Shown: positions 36,920 through 46,725, counted from the first letter of the stretch. The stretch is 64,000 bases of DNA from Paludibacteraceae bacterium (GCA_016285885.1 JAEERP010000010.1:1-64000), one strand, 5' to 3'. Program-made: numbers and translations. The notes: generated by a model not told the origin, from the sequence alone.

Positions 36920-38737
36920 ATGGAGAAGGAGGTTTCACACGTAAAACAGATTGTTTTGTCCCTTCCGGACAGTCCAGGTGTGTACCAATATCTGAACGAT
37001 AAAAACGAGATAATCTACGTTGGAAAGGCGAAAAATCTGAAAAGAAGAGTCTCCTCCTACTTCAACAAAGAGCAGCAAAGCGTAAAGACAAGAGTGTTGG
37101 TGAAACAAATAGCCGACATCAAATACATCGTCGTCGAAAGCGAACAAGACGCCCTGTTGCTCGAAAACAGTCTGATCAAAAAGCATCAGCCACGCTACAA
37201 TATTCTGCTGAAGGATGGAAAGACATATCCTTGGATATGCGTGAAGAACGAGTTTTTTCCTAGGATATTCAAAACGAGGAACATGGTGAAGGATGGATCC
37301 ATCTACTACGGACCCTACACCTACCTGCCCGCCATCCATATTTTGCTGGAACTCATATCGGAACTCTACCCGATCAGGAATTGTAAGCTCAACCTTACGC
37401 CGGATAACATCAACGAAGGAAAATTCAAGGTTTGCCTTCAATATCACATCAAGAAGTGTAAGGGGTGTTGTGAAGGGTTACAAAGCTTGGAGGAATACAA
37501 TAAAAACATCGGTGAAATCAAGCTTTTATTGAAAGGAGAGTTAGGCGAACTGGAAAAAACGCTGAAGGAAAAAATGATGTTTTTGGCCGAAGAACTGAAG
37601 TTCGAAGAGGCACAAAACATCAAAGAAAAACTGGACGCTTTGGCACGCTACAAAGCCAAGTCCACCATCGTAAATCCTTCGCTCACCAACATCGACACAT
37701 TCGCCATAGAAATCGATGAAAACGATGCTTTTGTGAATTTCCTGAAGGTGACGAACGGCACCATCTCACAAGCCTATACCCTGGAATACAAGATACGGAC
37801 CGACGAGGAAAAAGAGGAAATTTTAGCGACAGCGATTACTGAACTACGGGAAAGATTCAAAAGTACTTCCCGTGAGATCATCGTTCCTTTCGAGATCGGC
37901 TATGAATTCAAGAACACGGTGATCACCATCCCGCAAAAAGGAGACAAAAGGAAACTGCTCGACCTATCCATCCAGAATGTGAAACAATATCGTTTCGACC
38001 GCATGAAACAGATGGAGAAATTCAATCCGGAGCAGCGCGCCACCAAAATGCTGAAGGCCATACAGAACCTGCTCCAATTGGACAAAATCCCCGTTCAAAT
38101 CGAATGTTTTGATAATTCCAACATACAAGGAAGCGATGCGGTAGCCGCCTGCGTAGTCTACAAAATGGCGAAACCATCGAAGAATGATTACAGAAAATAC
38201 AACATCAAGACGGTGGTCGGACCAGACGACTACGCCTCCATGAAAGAGGTGGTTCGAAGAAGATACAGCCGACTGATGGAAGAGGAGCAGCCGCTGCCCC
38301 AACTCATCATCGCCGATGGTGGCATCGGACAGATGGAGGTGATCAGGGAAGTGGTAGAAGACGAGCTTCATTTAGGAATACCCATCGCCGGCTTAGCCAA
38401 GAACGAAAAGCACCGCACGAAAGAGCTAATTTTCGGCTTTCCACCGAGGATTATTAACCTCGACCCAACGGATGAAACCTTCCGTTTCTTCGCATCCATC
38501 CAGGATGAAGTGCACCGTTTCGCCATCAAATTCCACAGAGAGAAGCGAAGCAAGAACATGATCAGGACCGAATTGGACATCAAAGGAATCGGTGAAAAAA
38601 CACAAGAAGCGCTCATCAAGAAATTCAAGAGCGTGAAACGAATCAAGGAGCTTAGTTTCGAAGAGTTGTCCGCTGAAATTGGAAATAATAAGGCAAGAAT
38701 AATTGTAGATTATTTCAATAATAATAAAAATGAATAA
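36920..38737 (+). CDS. uvrC: UvrABC excinuclease subunit C
   Basis: The 605-residue endonuclease makes both incisions in nucleotide excision repair. Domains in order: GIY-YIG nuclease (about 12-95; SPGVYQYLNDKNEIIYVGKA), a cysteine cluster (about 155-185), a UVR helical hairpin (about 210-240; AEELKFEEAQNIKEKL), the RNase-H-like nuclease (about 380-540; ECFDNSNIQGSDAVAACVV and IADGGIGQ), and helix-hairpin-helix motifs at the end (DIKGIGEKTQEALIKKF). Probably translationally coupled to mnmG. Confidence 0.97.
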   Translation: MEKEVSHVKQIVLSLPDSPGVYQYLNDKNEIIYVGKAKNLKRRVSSYFNKEQQSVKTRVLVKQIADIKYIVVESEQDALLLENSLIKKHQPRYNILLKDGKTYPWICVKNEFFPRIFKTRNMVKDGSIYYGPYTYLPAIHILLELISELYPIRNCKLNLTPDNINEGKFKVCLQYHIKKCKGCCEGLQSLEEYNKNIGEIKLLLKGELGELEKTLKEKMMFLAEELKFEEAQNIKEKLDALARYKAKSTIVNPSLTNIDTFAIEIDENDAFVNFLKVTNGTISQAYTLEYKIRTDEEKEEILATAITELRERFKSTSREIIVPFEIGYEFKNTVITIPQKGDKRKLLDLSIQNVKQYRFDRMKQMEKFNPEQRATKMLKAIQNLLQLDKIPVQIECFDNSNIQGSDAVAACVVYKMAKPSKNDYRKYNIKTVVGPDDYASMKEVVRRRYSRLMEEEQPLPQLIIADGGIGQMEVIREVVEDELHLGIPIAGLAKNEKHRTKELIFGFPPRIINLDPTDETFRFFASIQDEVHRFAIKFHREKRSKNMIRTELDIKGIGEKTQEALIKKFKSVKRIKELSFEELSAEIGNNKARIIVDYFNNNKNE

Positions 38738-38769
38738 TCATATAATTTTAGAATTAATATAAAAAATAT

Positions 38770-39222
38770 ATGAGAGTAGTTATACAAAGGGTCACGCACG
38801 CATCGGTCACTATCGATGGCAAAATAAAGTCTAAGATAGGGAACGGACTGCTTGTACTGGTAGGAATTGAAGACAGGGACACGGAGGAAGACATAGAATG
38901 GCTGAGCGGAAAGATTGTCAACATTCGTATATTTGACGATGAAAACGGAGTGATGAACAAATCCGTGAAAGATGTGGAAGGAGAGATATTGGTAGTAAGC
39001 CAATTCACGCTGCAAGCCATGACAAAAAAGGGAAATCGTCCCTCCTATATACGTGCCAGCAAGGCGGATTTCGCCATACCAATGTATGAGAAATTCTGTT
39101 CACAGGTAGAGAAAGAGCTCGGAAAATCGATAGGAACAGGTGAATTCGGGGCAGACATGAAAGTTGAATTGCTCAACAACGGACCTGTCACGATATGGAT
39201 AGACTCACAAAATAGAGAATAA
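38770..39222 (+). CDS. dtd: D-aminoacyl-tRNA deacylase
   Basis: The 150-residue protein removes D-amino acids wrongly attached to tRNA. The two signature motifs are present: SQFTL near residue 78 and the cis-Pro motif NNGPVTIW near the C-terminus. The start MRVVIQRVTHASV is the standard one. It lies between uvrC and the U32 gene with short gaps (32 and 11 bp), consistent with one operon. Confidence 0.96.
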   Translation: MRVVIQRVTHASVTIDGKIKSKIGNGLLVLVGIEDRDTEEDIEWLSGKIVNIRIFDDENGVMNKSVKDVEGEILVVSQFTLQAMTKKGNRPSYIRASKADFAIPMYEKFCSQVEKELGKSIGTGEFGADMKVELLNNGPVTIWIDSQNRE

Positions 39223-39233
39223 AAAGAAAAGAT

Positions 39234-40499
39234 ATGAATGTAAAAAGAGAAGATTTCGAGATAATGGCGCCTGTAGGCTCGTACGAAAGTCTGCAAGCAG
39301 CCATCCAGGCTGGGGCCAATTCAGTCTATTTTGGCATAGAAAAACTGAATATGCGTTCCCGGTCAGCCAGCAATTTCAGCACGGAGGACCTTCGAAAAAT
39401 CGTCAGCATCTGCAAGGAGAATCACATAAAAAGTTATTTGACTGTGAACACGGTCATCTACAATGACGATTTAGAGTTGATGAAAGAGATCATCGAAACA
39501 GCAAAAGAAGTTGGAGTAAGTGCCATCATTGCGGCGGATGTGGCGGCGATGACATACGCCTACAGCATTGGTGTCGAAGTGCATCTCTCCACGCAATTGA
39601 ACATCGCGAATGTAGAGGCCTTAAAATTCTATGCGAGATATGCGGATGTAGTTGTCCTCGCACGTGAATGTAACATGGACCAGGTGAGAAACATTTGGGA
39701 AGCCATTCAGGAAGAGCAAATCAAAGGACCCAAAGGAGAGCTCATAAAGATTGAGATGTTCTGCCATGGTGCACTTTGCATGGCGGTTTCAGGCAAGTGT
39801 TATCTAAGTCTGCACGAGCTCAACGCATCGGCCAACAGAGGAGCCTGTTATCAAGTTTGTCGTCACGGATACCGATTAACGGACGATGAAAGCGACATAG
39901 AAATCAAAGTAGACAACCAGTATTTGATGTCGCCAAAAGATTTAAAAACCATCCATTTCATCAACAAATTGATTGAATCAGGTGTCAGGGTACTTAAGAT
40001 AGAAGGACGCGCAAGAGGAGCAGAATATGTAAAAACTGTCGTATCATGTTATGACGAAGCGATAAATTCCTACTTGGACGGAACATACAGTGAAGAGAAA
40101 ATAGTACAGTGGGACGAGAGGTTAAGCAAAGTATTTAACCGAGGATTTTGGAATGGTTATTATTTAGGACAACGCTTAGGTGAATGGAGTCCTACATACG
40201 GTTCAGAAGCCAAAAAGAAAAAAGTATATGTAGGAAAAGGAACCAAGTATTATTCCAAAATCGGTGTTGCGGAATTTTTAGTAGAGACCAAATACGGCAT
40301 TAAAAAGGGAGACGAAGTATTGATTATCGGACCAACCACAGGAGTCATCGAACTAAAAGTTGGAGAAATGCACGTAGGAGAATCAGTGGCGGAAGAGTGC
40401 CAAAAAGGTGATTTATTCTCCATAGCGGTTCCTGATAAAATCAGAACATCGGACAAACTATACAAATGGGTAAACACTTCCGATATAATAAAAGAATAA
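39234..40499 (+). CDS. U32-family protein, probable tRNA/rRNA hydroxylation factor (TrhP/RlhA type)
   Basis: The 421-residue protein begins like U32 members (FEIMAPVGSYESLQAAIQAG ... VYFGIEKLNMR). It has the family core EMFCHGALCMAVSGKCYLS and RGACYQVCRHGY, with four conserved cysteines that in the family bind an Fe-S cluster, and KDLKTIHFINKLIESGVRVL. Although called peptidase U32, characterised members hydroxylate tRNA U34 or 23S rRNA. Its neighbours mnmG, dtd and dus also act on tRNA, which supports that reading. Which RNA it acts on cannot be decided here. Confidence 0.85.
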   Translation: MNVKREDFEIMAPVGSYESLQAAIQAGANSVYFGIEKLNMRSRSASNFSTEDLRKIVSICKENHIKSYLTVNTVIYNDDLELMKEIIETAKEVGVSAIIAADVAAMTYAYSIGVEVHLSTQLNIANVEALKFYARYADVVVLARECNMDQVRNIWEAIQEEQIKGPKGELIKIEMFCHGALCMAVSGKCYLSLHELNASANRGACYQVCRHGYRLTDDESDIEIKVDNQYLMSPKDLKTIHFINKLIESGVRVLKIEGRARGAEYVKTVVSCYDEAINSYLDGTYSEEKIVQWDERLSKVFNRGFWNGYYLGQRLGEWSPTYGSEAKKKKVYVGKGTKYYSKIGVAEFLVETKYGIKKGDEVLIIGPTTGVIELKVGEMHVGESVAEECQKGDLFSIAVPDKIRTSDKLYKWVNTSDIIKE

Positions 40500-40515
40500 T
40501 GTTCCACGTGAAACA
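40500..40515. promoter_or_regulatory. parS-like ParB-binding site 1
   Basis: TGTTCCACGTGAAACA differs at one base from the widely conserved chromosomal parS consensus TGTTTCACGTGAAACA. It begins at the base after the U32 stop codon and ends 15 bp before dus. A second site lies 1.06 kb away. Confidence 0.8.
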
Positions 40516-40530
40516 TTTTATATTTTAGAG

Positions 40531-41517
40531 ATGAAAATAGGAAACATAGAATTTGGAGAATATCCGTTATTCTTAGCCCCAATGGAGGATGTGACAGATC
40601 CTACATTCAGATTGCTATGCAAAAGATTTGGCGCAGATATGGTCTATTCAGAATTCGTCTCAGCAGATGCATTGATTAGAAACGTGCAAAGCACAGAAAG
40701 AAAGCTGAATATAAACGACGAAGAAAGACCAGTGGTCATCCAACTTTACGGAAGAGATCCAGAACCAATAGCTGAAGCGGCTAAAATGGCTGAAGCGGCA
40801 CATCCAGATATCATTGACTTAAACTTCGGATGTCCTGTAAAAAAGGTGGCAGGAAAAGGTGGTGGTGCGGGATTGCTAAAGGATATTCCTAAAATGCTCG
40901 AAATAATCAAAGCTGTTGTAAAGGCAGTGAACACACCTGTCACCGTAAAGACCAGATTGGGATGGGATGAGAACAATAAAATCATCACTACTTTAGCGGA
41001 ACAAATTCAGGATTGTGGCGCACAAGCTTTGGCCATACACGGAAGAACAAGATCACAGATGTATACAGGATCCGCAGACTGGACATTGATTGGAGAGGTG
41101 AAAAATAATCCACGAATCAAAATACCGATCATCGGAAATGGTGACGTGACAACACCTGAAAGAGCAAAAGAATGCTTCGACAAATATGGTGTGGATGCAG
41201 TGATGATAGGCAGAGCCACATTCGGTAACCCATGGATATTTGAAGAAATCAAATATTACCTAAAGAATGGAGAGAGAATGGAAAAGAAACCATTTGAATA
41301 CTACATCGAAATATTAAAAGAACATATAGAAAAAAACATAGAATGGTTGGGTGAAATAAGAGGAATCATTCACACCAGAAGGCACCTCGCCTCTACCCCA
41401 CTGCTAAAAGGAATAGACAATTTCAAACAAACAAGGATTGCGATTCTTCGAGCTCAAACCAAAGACGAACTAATTGAAATCCTCGATGGAATCAAAGAAA
41501 AATACAATCTGGTGTAA
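40531..41517 (+). CDS. dus: tRNA-dihydrouridine synthase (DusB-like)
   Basis: The 328-residue flavoenzyme reduces uridines in the D-loop of tRNA. The FMN-binding barrel is seen in PLFLAPMEDVTDPTFR, IDLNFGCPVKKVAGKGGGAG (catalytic Cys in GCPVKK), ALAIHGRTRSQMYTG and IPIIGNGDV ... GVDAVMIGRATFGNPWIF. The GCPVKKVAGKGGGAG pattern is typical of the DusB/DUS family. It closes the operon started by mnmG and is flanked by two parS-like sites. Its codons are AT-rich with many AGA arginines, as in the neighbouring polA. Confidence 0.95.
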   Translation: MKIGNIEFGEYPLFLAPMEDVTDPTFRLLCKRFGADMVYSEFVSADALIRNVQSTERKLNINDEERPVVIQLYGRDPEPIAEAAKMAEAAHPDIIDLNFGCPVKKVAGKGGGAGLLKDIPKMLEIIKAVVKAVNTPVTVKTRLGWDENNKIITTLAEQIQDCGAQALAIHGRTRSQMYTGSADWTLIGEVKNNPRIKIPIIGNGDVTTPERAKECFDKYGVDAVMIGRATFGNPWIFEEIKYYLKNGERMEKKPFEYYIEILKEHIEKNIEWLGEIRGIIHTRRHLASTPLLKGIDNFKQTRIAILRAQTKDELIEILDGIKEKYNLV

Positions 41518-41523
41518 AAATAA

Positions 41524-41554
41524 TTAAGGGTGAATTATTAAAATTCACCCTTAA
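41524..41554. terminator. Bidirectional terminator between dus and polA
   Basis: A perfect 13-bp stem (TTAAGGGTGAATT with AATTCACCCTTAA, bases 41524-41536 and 41542-41554) and a 5-nt loop lie between convergent genes. A short T-rich run follows on the plus strand, and AT-rich sequence on the minus strand. Confidence 0.75.
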
Positions 41555-41563
41555 CTTTACCAC

Positions 41564-41579
41564 TGTTCCACGTGGAACA
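41564..41579. promoter_or_regulatory. parS-like ParB-binding site 2 (perfect palindrome)
   Basis: TGTTCCACGTGGAACA is a perfect 16-bp palindrome identical to a known parS variant. It sits between the terminator and the polA stop codon, 12 bp from the latter. Confidence 0.85.
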
Positions 41580-41590
41580 ATAAATATAAA

Positions 41591-44359
41591 TTAGTGCGCC
41601 TCTAACCAATTACTACCAATTCCACACTCAGCGACCAAAGGAACTTTAAGCTTAACAGCATGCTCCATTTCTGAAACGACAATAGATTTCACCTTATCAA
41701 GTTCACTATTTAAAACGGTAAAATTCAACTCGTCATGAACCTGCAAAATCATCTTCGATAAAATATTTTCTTCCTTGAATCTTCTGAAAATATTAATCAT
41801 CGCAATCTTTATGATGTCCGCAGCAGTACCCTGAATAGGAGCATTGACCGCATTTCGTTCCGCATAACCACGCACAACACTATTGTGTGAATTAATATCT
41901 GGCAAATATCTTCGTCGACCGAACAATGTCTCCACATATCCCTTCTCACGTGCAAAAGCAATAACTGAATCAGTATAATTTTTAATTTTAGGATAACTCA
42001 AAAAATAATCATCAATCAGTTGCTTCGCCTCCGTACGGGAAATATCCAAACGATCCGCCAAACCAAAAGCTGAAATACCATATATGATTCCGAAATTGGC
42101 CGTCTTCGCCTTACGTCTCATATCCTTATCCACATCATCAATATCCACTTTAAAAACTTTAGCAGCCGTTGCAGTATGAATATCATATCCTTTATTGAAA
42201 GCTTCTATCAAATTTTCGTCATCACTCAAATGAGCCATGAGACGTAATTCAATCTGAGAATAATCGGCCGAAAGAAAAGTGGAACCCTCATCTGGTACAA
42301 ACGCTTTTCGAATCTCCTTACCATCCTCATCACGAATAGGAATATTCTGCAGATTCGGATTACTTGAACTAAGACGACCCGTAGCAGCAACCGTCTGGTT
42401 ATAGGAAGTATGAATTTTACCTGTCTTGGAATTAACCAGATCAGGCAATGTATCAACATAGGTGGTCAACAATTTTTTTAGACCACGATACTCTAAGATA
42501 AGATTAATGATTGGATTCTTTCCCTTCAAAGAAACTAAAACCTCCTCTGAAGTGGAATATAAACCAGTCTTCGTTTTACGAGGTTTCTCAACAATCTTTA
42601 AACGATCATAAATCAACTCACCAACCTGACGAGGAGAAGAGATATTGAACTCATATCCGGAAAGAGTATAAATCTCCTTTTCCTTCTCAGCGATACGTTC
42701 ATTCAATGAAACCGAAAATTGTTTCAAGGCTTCAGAATTAATGGATACGCCAGTAAACTCCATATCAGCCAAGACAGGCATAAGAGGCATCTCAATTTCA
42801 TAAAAAATTTTCTCAAGATTATTCTCCTTCAACTGACCCTCGAAAACATTCTTCAAACGAAAAGTAACATCCGCATCCTCCGCAGCATAATCACAAAGCC
42901 TATGAATATCAAGCGTACGCAAATCAGTCGTTTTAGGATTGCGACCCTCGCACAACTCTTCATAGGTGATCGTTTTATAATTCAAATAAATCTCCGCCAA
43001 ATAATCCATGCCATGTCTAAGATCAGGCTGCAACAAATAATGCGCAATCATGGTATCAAACATTTTACCTCTCAGTTCAATACCATACTGACGCAACATC
43101 AACAAATCGAACTTAATATTCTGACCAATCTTCAGAACAGACTCATTTTCAAAAATTGGTTTGAATCGTTGTAAGAATTTTTCGGCATCTGCCCTACCCT
43201 TCGGAATCGGAATGTAAAATGCCTCGAATTCCTTCCAAGAAAAGGAAAAACCAACTAATTCATCCGAAATCGTGTTCGTACCAGTCGTTTCAGTGTCAAA
43301 ACAGAAAAATTCCTGTTTACTCAAATTGGCCAAAAAAACAGTGATAAGTTCCTCACTATCAATTAATTGATAGGTATTAGGAGTAGAAGTTAAGTCGCTG
43401 AGATTTGAATATTTTATTTTTCCTGTATCTTCGTCCACATATTCATCAAAGAGAGAGAGTTGAGTAGCCTCTGTATTTTTCTTGACAATAGGTTGAGGAT
43501 CCAATTTGGAAAGAAGATTCTTAAACTCAAGTTCCGTGTAGAGAGTCTTCAACTTTTCCACATCCGGATTTTTGTAAACCAAAAGTTCCTCATCAAATTC
43601 AATCGGAACATCCACACGGATAGTAGCCAAAAATTTAGAGAACTTAATCAGCTCAACATTTTCCTCCACCTTCTTTTTCAAAGCACCCTTCAACTCCTCG
43701 GTATGAGCAAGAAGATTATCGATGGAACCAAACTCAGCCAACAACTTCACGGCAGTCTTCTCCCCTACTCCCGGACAACCAGGAATATTATCGGAAGCAT
43801 CACCCATCAAACCTAAGTAATCAATGATCTGGTCAGTGGAAGAGAGTTGCCACTTATCGCAAGCAGCCGAAACACCCAATGTCTCATAACCACCCCCATG
43901 ACGAGGACGATACAAAAGAACCTTATCGGAAATCAACTGCGCATAATCCTTGTCAGGCGTTAACATATAAACAGTAAAACCCTTAGACTCAGCTATCTTA
44001 GAAACCGTTCCGATCACATCGTCCGCTTCAAAACCAGGAACCTCAAGTATAGGAATATTAAAGGCGGAAATAACCTCTTTAATAATTGGAACAGAGAGTC
44101 TTATATCCTCAGGTGTTTCCTCACGTTGAGCCTTATATTCAGGGTAAGCCTCATGACGAAATGTAGGTCCGGAAGGATCAAAAGCAACCGCAACATGAGT
44201 GGGTGACTCAGACTTGATAACCTCCTGCAACACATTCACGAAACCTAAAATCGCTGAGGTGTTAAGACCTTTGGAATTGATACGAGGGTTCTTAATAAAA
44301 GCATAATACGATCGATATATCAACGCATAGGCATCAATTAAGAGAAGCTTTTTTTCCAT
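41591..44359 (-). CDS. polA: DNA polymerase I
   Basis: The 922-residue protein fills gaps in repair and replaces Okazaki primers. Domains in order: 5'-3' exonuclease (about 1-290; LLIDAYALIYRSYYAF, FEADDVIGTV, GDASDNIPGCPGVGEKTA), 3'-5' exonuclease (about 330-510) with an intact FCFDTETTG metal site, so proofreading should be active, and the polymerase (about 530-922; FLSADYSQIELRLMAHLS, RRKAKTANFGIIYGIS, LQVHDELNFTV). It is transcribed alone. Confidence 0.97.
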   Translation of the reverse strand: MEKKLLLIDAYALIYRSYYAFIKNPRINSKGLNTSAILGFVNVLQEVIKSESPTHVAVAFDPSGPTFRHEAYPEYKAQREETPEDIRLSVPIIKEVISAFNIPILEVPGFEADDVIGTVSKIAESKGFTVYMLTPDKDYAQLISDKVLLYRPRHGGGYETLGVSAACDKWQLSSTDQIIDYLGLMGDASDNIPGCPGVGEKTAVKLLAEFGSIDNLLAHTEELKGALKKKVEENVELIKFSKFLATIRVDVPIEFDEELLVYKNPDVEKLKTLYTELEFKNLLSKLDPQPIVKKNTEATQLSLFDEYVDEDTGKIKYSNLSDLTSTPNTYQLIDSEELITVFLANLSKQEFFCFDTETTGTNTISDELVGFSFSWKEFEAFYIPIPKGRADAEKFLQRFKPIFENESVLKIGQNIKFDLLMLRQYGIELRGKMFDTMIAHYLLQPDLRHGMDYLAEIYLNYKTITYEELCEGRNPKTTDLRTLDIHRLCDYAAEDADVTFRLKNVFEGQLKENNLEKIFYEIEMPLMPVLADMEFTGVSINSEALKQFSVSLNERIAEKEKEIYTLSGYEFNISSPRQVGELIYDRLKIVEKPRKTKTGLYSTSEEVLVSLKGKNPIINLILEYRGLKKLLTTYVDTLPDLVNSKTGKIHTSYNQTVAATGRLSSSNPNLQNIPIRDEDGKEIRKAFVPDEGSTFLSADYSQIELRLMAHLSDDENLIEAFNKGYDIHTATAAKVFKVDIDDVDKDMRRKAKTANFGIIYGISAFGLADRLDISRTEAKQLIDDYFLSYPKIKNYTDSVIAFAREKGYVETLFGRRRYLPDINSHNSVVRGYAERNAVNAPIQGTAADIIKIAMINIFRRFKEENILSKMILQVHDELNFTVLNSELDKVKSIVVSEMEHAVKLKVPLVAECGIGSNWLEAH

Positions 44360-44380
44360 AACCAGAAACTATTTAATTAA

Positions 44381-44388
44381 CAAAGTTA
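44381..44388 (-). promoter_or_regulatory. Candidate promoter -7 box for polA
   Basis: TAACTTTG on the minus strand gives a start near 44374, 15 nt before the polA ATG. No exact TTTG at -33. Confidence 0.45.
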
Positions 44389-44478
44389 CAAAAATGAATA
44401 GAGAAAAAACGAATGAGGATAAGAAAGGAAAATAATAAAGATTAATTTATTAAATTCGCGATGAATTAAGGAAAGAAT

Positions 44479-45456
44479 ATGATAACGTTAAAGCAAATAA
44501 TAAAACCAATTGAGGAAGAATTTGCATTATTCGAGAAGGAATACGAAAAAAGATTCCAGACCGACAATATCATATTACAACAAATCCACCAACACATTCT
44601 GAACAAAAAAGGCAAACTCATTAGGCCAATTTTGACATTGCTATCAGCGAAAGCAACTGGCGAAATAAACCATAAAAGCATATTGACCGCCATAGCAATG
44701 GAGATGTTTCACACAGCAAGCCTAATTCACGATGATGTTGTGGATGAAACCTACCAAAGAAGAGGACAAGAATCAGTCAACGCTATTTGGAACAACAAAA
44801 TATCCATATTATCAGGTGATTACATCCTTTCACAAGCATTATACACAGCTAATGAAACAAGGGATATCCGAATAATAGACGAAATCACCAAATTAGGAAA
44901 AGAGATTTCCAAAGGAGAAATTCAACAAATAACCAACATGCGAAACAGCATCTATGACGAAAAGAAATATCTGGAAGTCATCAGAATGAAGACAGCCGCA
45001 TTGTTATCAACATGTACCAAGAGTGGAGCAATCACCAGCGGAGCAAGCGAAGAAGCATGCAAAGCGATGCAAGAATATGGTGAATTATATGGTATTTGTT
45101 TCCAAATCAAGGATGATATATTCGACTATACCAGCTCAGAAAAGGAAATCGGCAAACCAGTCGGTAATGATATCAGGGAAGGAAAAATCACCCTCCCACT
45201 CATCTACGCTCTGAACAACTGCACAGAAAAAGAAAGAGAAACTATCATCGATCTGATTAAAACAAAGAAAGACAAAGAAGAAAGCATACAAAAAATCACA
45301 CAGTTTGCCATAGAAAAAGGAGGCATCAAATATGCCGAAGAAAAGATGAAAGAATACAAAAAAGAGGCTATGAAAAAAATAGAAATAATTGAAAAACAAG
45401 ATATTAAGAAGTCGTTGGAAGAATTGATCCAACACGTGATCGAAAGAAAAAATTAA
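44479..45456 (+). CDS. Trans-polyprenyl diphosphate synthase (octaprenyl/solanesyl type)
   Basis: The 325-residue all-helical enzyme extends prenyl diphosphates. The first aspartate-rich motif is LIHDDVVDE (DDxxD) near residue 87 and the second is IKDDIFDY near 213. KKGKLIRPILTLLSA carries the substrate-binding KxxR. Small residues before the first motif (no bulky pair) fit a long-chain product, probably the menaquinone side chain, which would suit the neighbouring fumarate reductase. Chain length cannot be decided from sequence. A GGTGG/CCACC hairpin after the gene is weak. Confidence 0.9.
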   Translation: MITLKQIIKPIEEEFALFEKEYEKRFQTDNIILQQIHQHILNKKGKLIRPILTLLSAKATGEINHKSILTAIAMEMFHTASLIHDDVVDETYQRRGQESVNAIWNNKISILSGDYILSQALYTANETRDIRIIDEITKLGKEISKGEIQQITNMRNSIYDEKKYLEVIRMKTAALLSTCTKSGAITSGASEEACKAMQEYGELYGICFQIKDDIFDYTSSEKEIGKPVGNDIREGKITLPLIYALNNCTEKERETIIDLIKTKKDKEESIQKITQFAIEKGGIKYAEEKMKEYKKEAMKKIEIIEKQDIKKSLEELIQHVIERKN

Positions 45457-45504
45457 AGGTGGAGCAGTAAACAACCCCACCCTATCAAGTCTCACAAAAA
45501 CTTA

Positions 45505-46383
45505 TCAGAAGTACTTCACCTCCTGTCCACAAAGCGAGGAAATCAACGCATTGACCAAACGGCTCGCACCAAAACGGAACAAGGAAGCATTCAACCAATC
45601 CTCACCCAAAACAGAGGCAACAATCGCATAGTAAGAAACAGCCTGTTCAGTAGTAGAAACACCGCCGGCCACCTTGATACCCACCTTTGTGTTATTCAAA
45701 GCATTGTATTCAGCGACAGTTTTAGCCATCACATAAACAGCCTCATATGTAGCGCCGACAGAAACCTTTCCGGTGGAAGTCTTAATAAAATCAGCCCCAG
45801 CGTTCATAGCCACCAAAGCAGCTTTTTTAATTAGAACAGGATCATTCAACACACCCGTTTCCAAAATAACCTTGAGCTTTGCGTCACGGCAAGAAGCCTT
45901 GATCTCTGAGAGTTCATCAAAGATCTCCTCGAACTCACCATTAAAAACCATACCCGAAGGAATCACCACATCAATCTCAGTAGCACCCTCCATGACAGCC
46001 ATGGCAACCTCAGCCACCTTCACCTCAATAAAAGTATTCGCATCAGGGAATCCACCAGCCACCGAAGCGATTTCAAGATCCTCCACCAAATTATCCTTCA
46101 CAGTCTGAACAAACTTCGGATATACACAGATAGCGGCAGGGTGGGGAAGAATCTCAAATTTAGTATCGAACTTATTAATCTTCTCCACAAACTCAGTGAT
46201 CGAAGCAACCGAATCAGTAGGATTTAAAGAAGTGATATCAACAAAGCTAAGTATCTGACTATAAATAGATTTCTGATTAAAAGTATCATATTTATCCAAA
46301 AGAATTTTTTTTACATCCTGTTGGATCTGGGTAGCATCCAAATCCATATCATACTTTGCGAAAAGAGCATCAAAACGATCCAT
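45505..46383 (-). CDS. deoC: Deoxyribose-phosphate aldolase
   Basis: The 292-residue class I aldolase splits 2-deoxyribose-5-phosphate into glyceraldehyde-3-phosphate and acetaldehyde. The Schiff-base lysine is in GADFIKTSTGK; a second conserved lysine is in VGIKVAGGVS; the conserved Asp is in GATEIDVVIPSG. The N-terminus is longer than in the roughly 220-residue forms and belongs to the longer DeoC subfamily (E. coli-like). It lies 3 bp after mazG in an operon with nadA. Confidence 0.94.
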   Translation of the reverse strand: MDRFDALFAKYDMDLDATQIQQDVKKILLDKYDTFNQKSIYSQILSFVDITSLNPTDSVASITEFVEKINKFDTKFEILPHPAAICVYPKFVQTVKDNLVEDLEIASVAGGFPDANTFIEVKVAEVAMAVMEGATEIDVVIPSGMVFNGEFEEIFDELSEIKASCRDAKLKVILETGVLNDPVLIKKAALVAMNAGADFIKTSTGKVSVGATYEAVYVMAKTVAEYNALNNTKVGIKVAGGVSTTEQAVSYYAIVASVLGEDWLNASLFRFGASRLVNALISSLCGQEVKYF

Positions 46384-46386
46384 AAA

Positions 46387-46725
46387 TTATTTAAGTTTAA
46401 TATTATTCAAATGACGGTGAGCATCCCTATTGGTCTTCTTCTCAAAGTTTTTCTTAACAGCTTCAGTTAGGTCTACGCCAGTCTGGTTAGCCAAACAAAC
46501 CAGCACCCAAAGCACGTCAGCCATCTCGTCCGCCAAATTAACATTCAAATCGGAAGACTTAAAAGATTGGTCACCATATTTACGAGCCATGACACGAGCC
46601 AACTCGCCCACCTCCTCGGTGAGGCAAGCCATATTCGTTAGCTCACTGAAATAACGAACACCATAAGTCTTAATCCACTGATCAACAGAAGATTGAAGAA
46701 CACGGAGAGAAATATCAGATTCCAT
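46387..46725 (-). CDS. MazG-like nucleotide pyrophosphohydrolase
   Basis: The start MESDISLRVLQ at 46725 is chosen because the frame further upstream lies inside nadA. The 112-residue protein is a single MazG-type helical domain with the metal-binding pattern LTEEVGELARVMARKYG and LADEMADVLWVLVCLAN (ExxE and ExxD). Such enzymes hydrolyse NTPs or dNTPs to the monophosphate. It overlaps the end of nadA by 11 bp and is followed by deoC, a nucleotide-handling operon. Confidence 0.88.
   Translation of the reverse strand: MESDISLRVLQSSVDQWIKTYGVRYFSELTNMACLTEEVGELARVMARKYGDQSFKSSDLNVNLADEMADVLWVLVCLANQTGVDLTEAVKKNFEKKTNRDAHRHLNNIKLK

Noticed and set aside
41945-41962. CACGTG word in polA as a third parS
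   Set aside because: Only the central 6 bp and a few flanking bases fit; several mismatches remain to the 16-bp consensus and it lies in coding DNA.
45456-45504. GGTGG/CCACC hairpin between the polyprenyl synthase gene and deoC as a terminator
   Set aside because: The stem is only 5 bp and lacks a T-tract in either direction.
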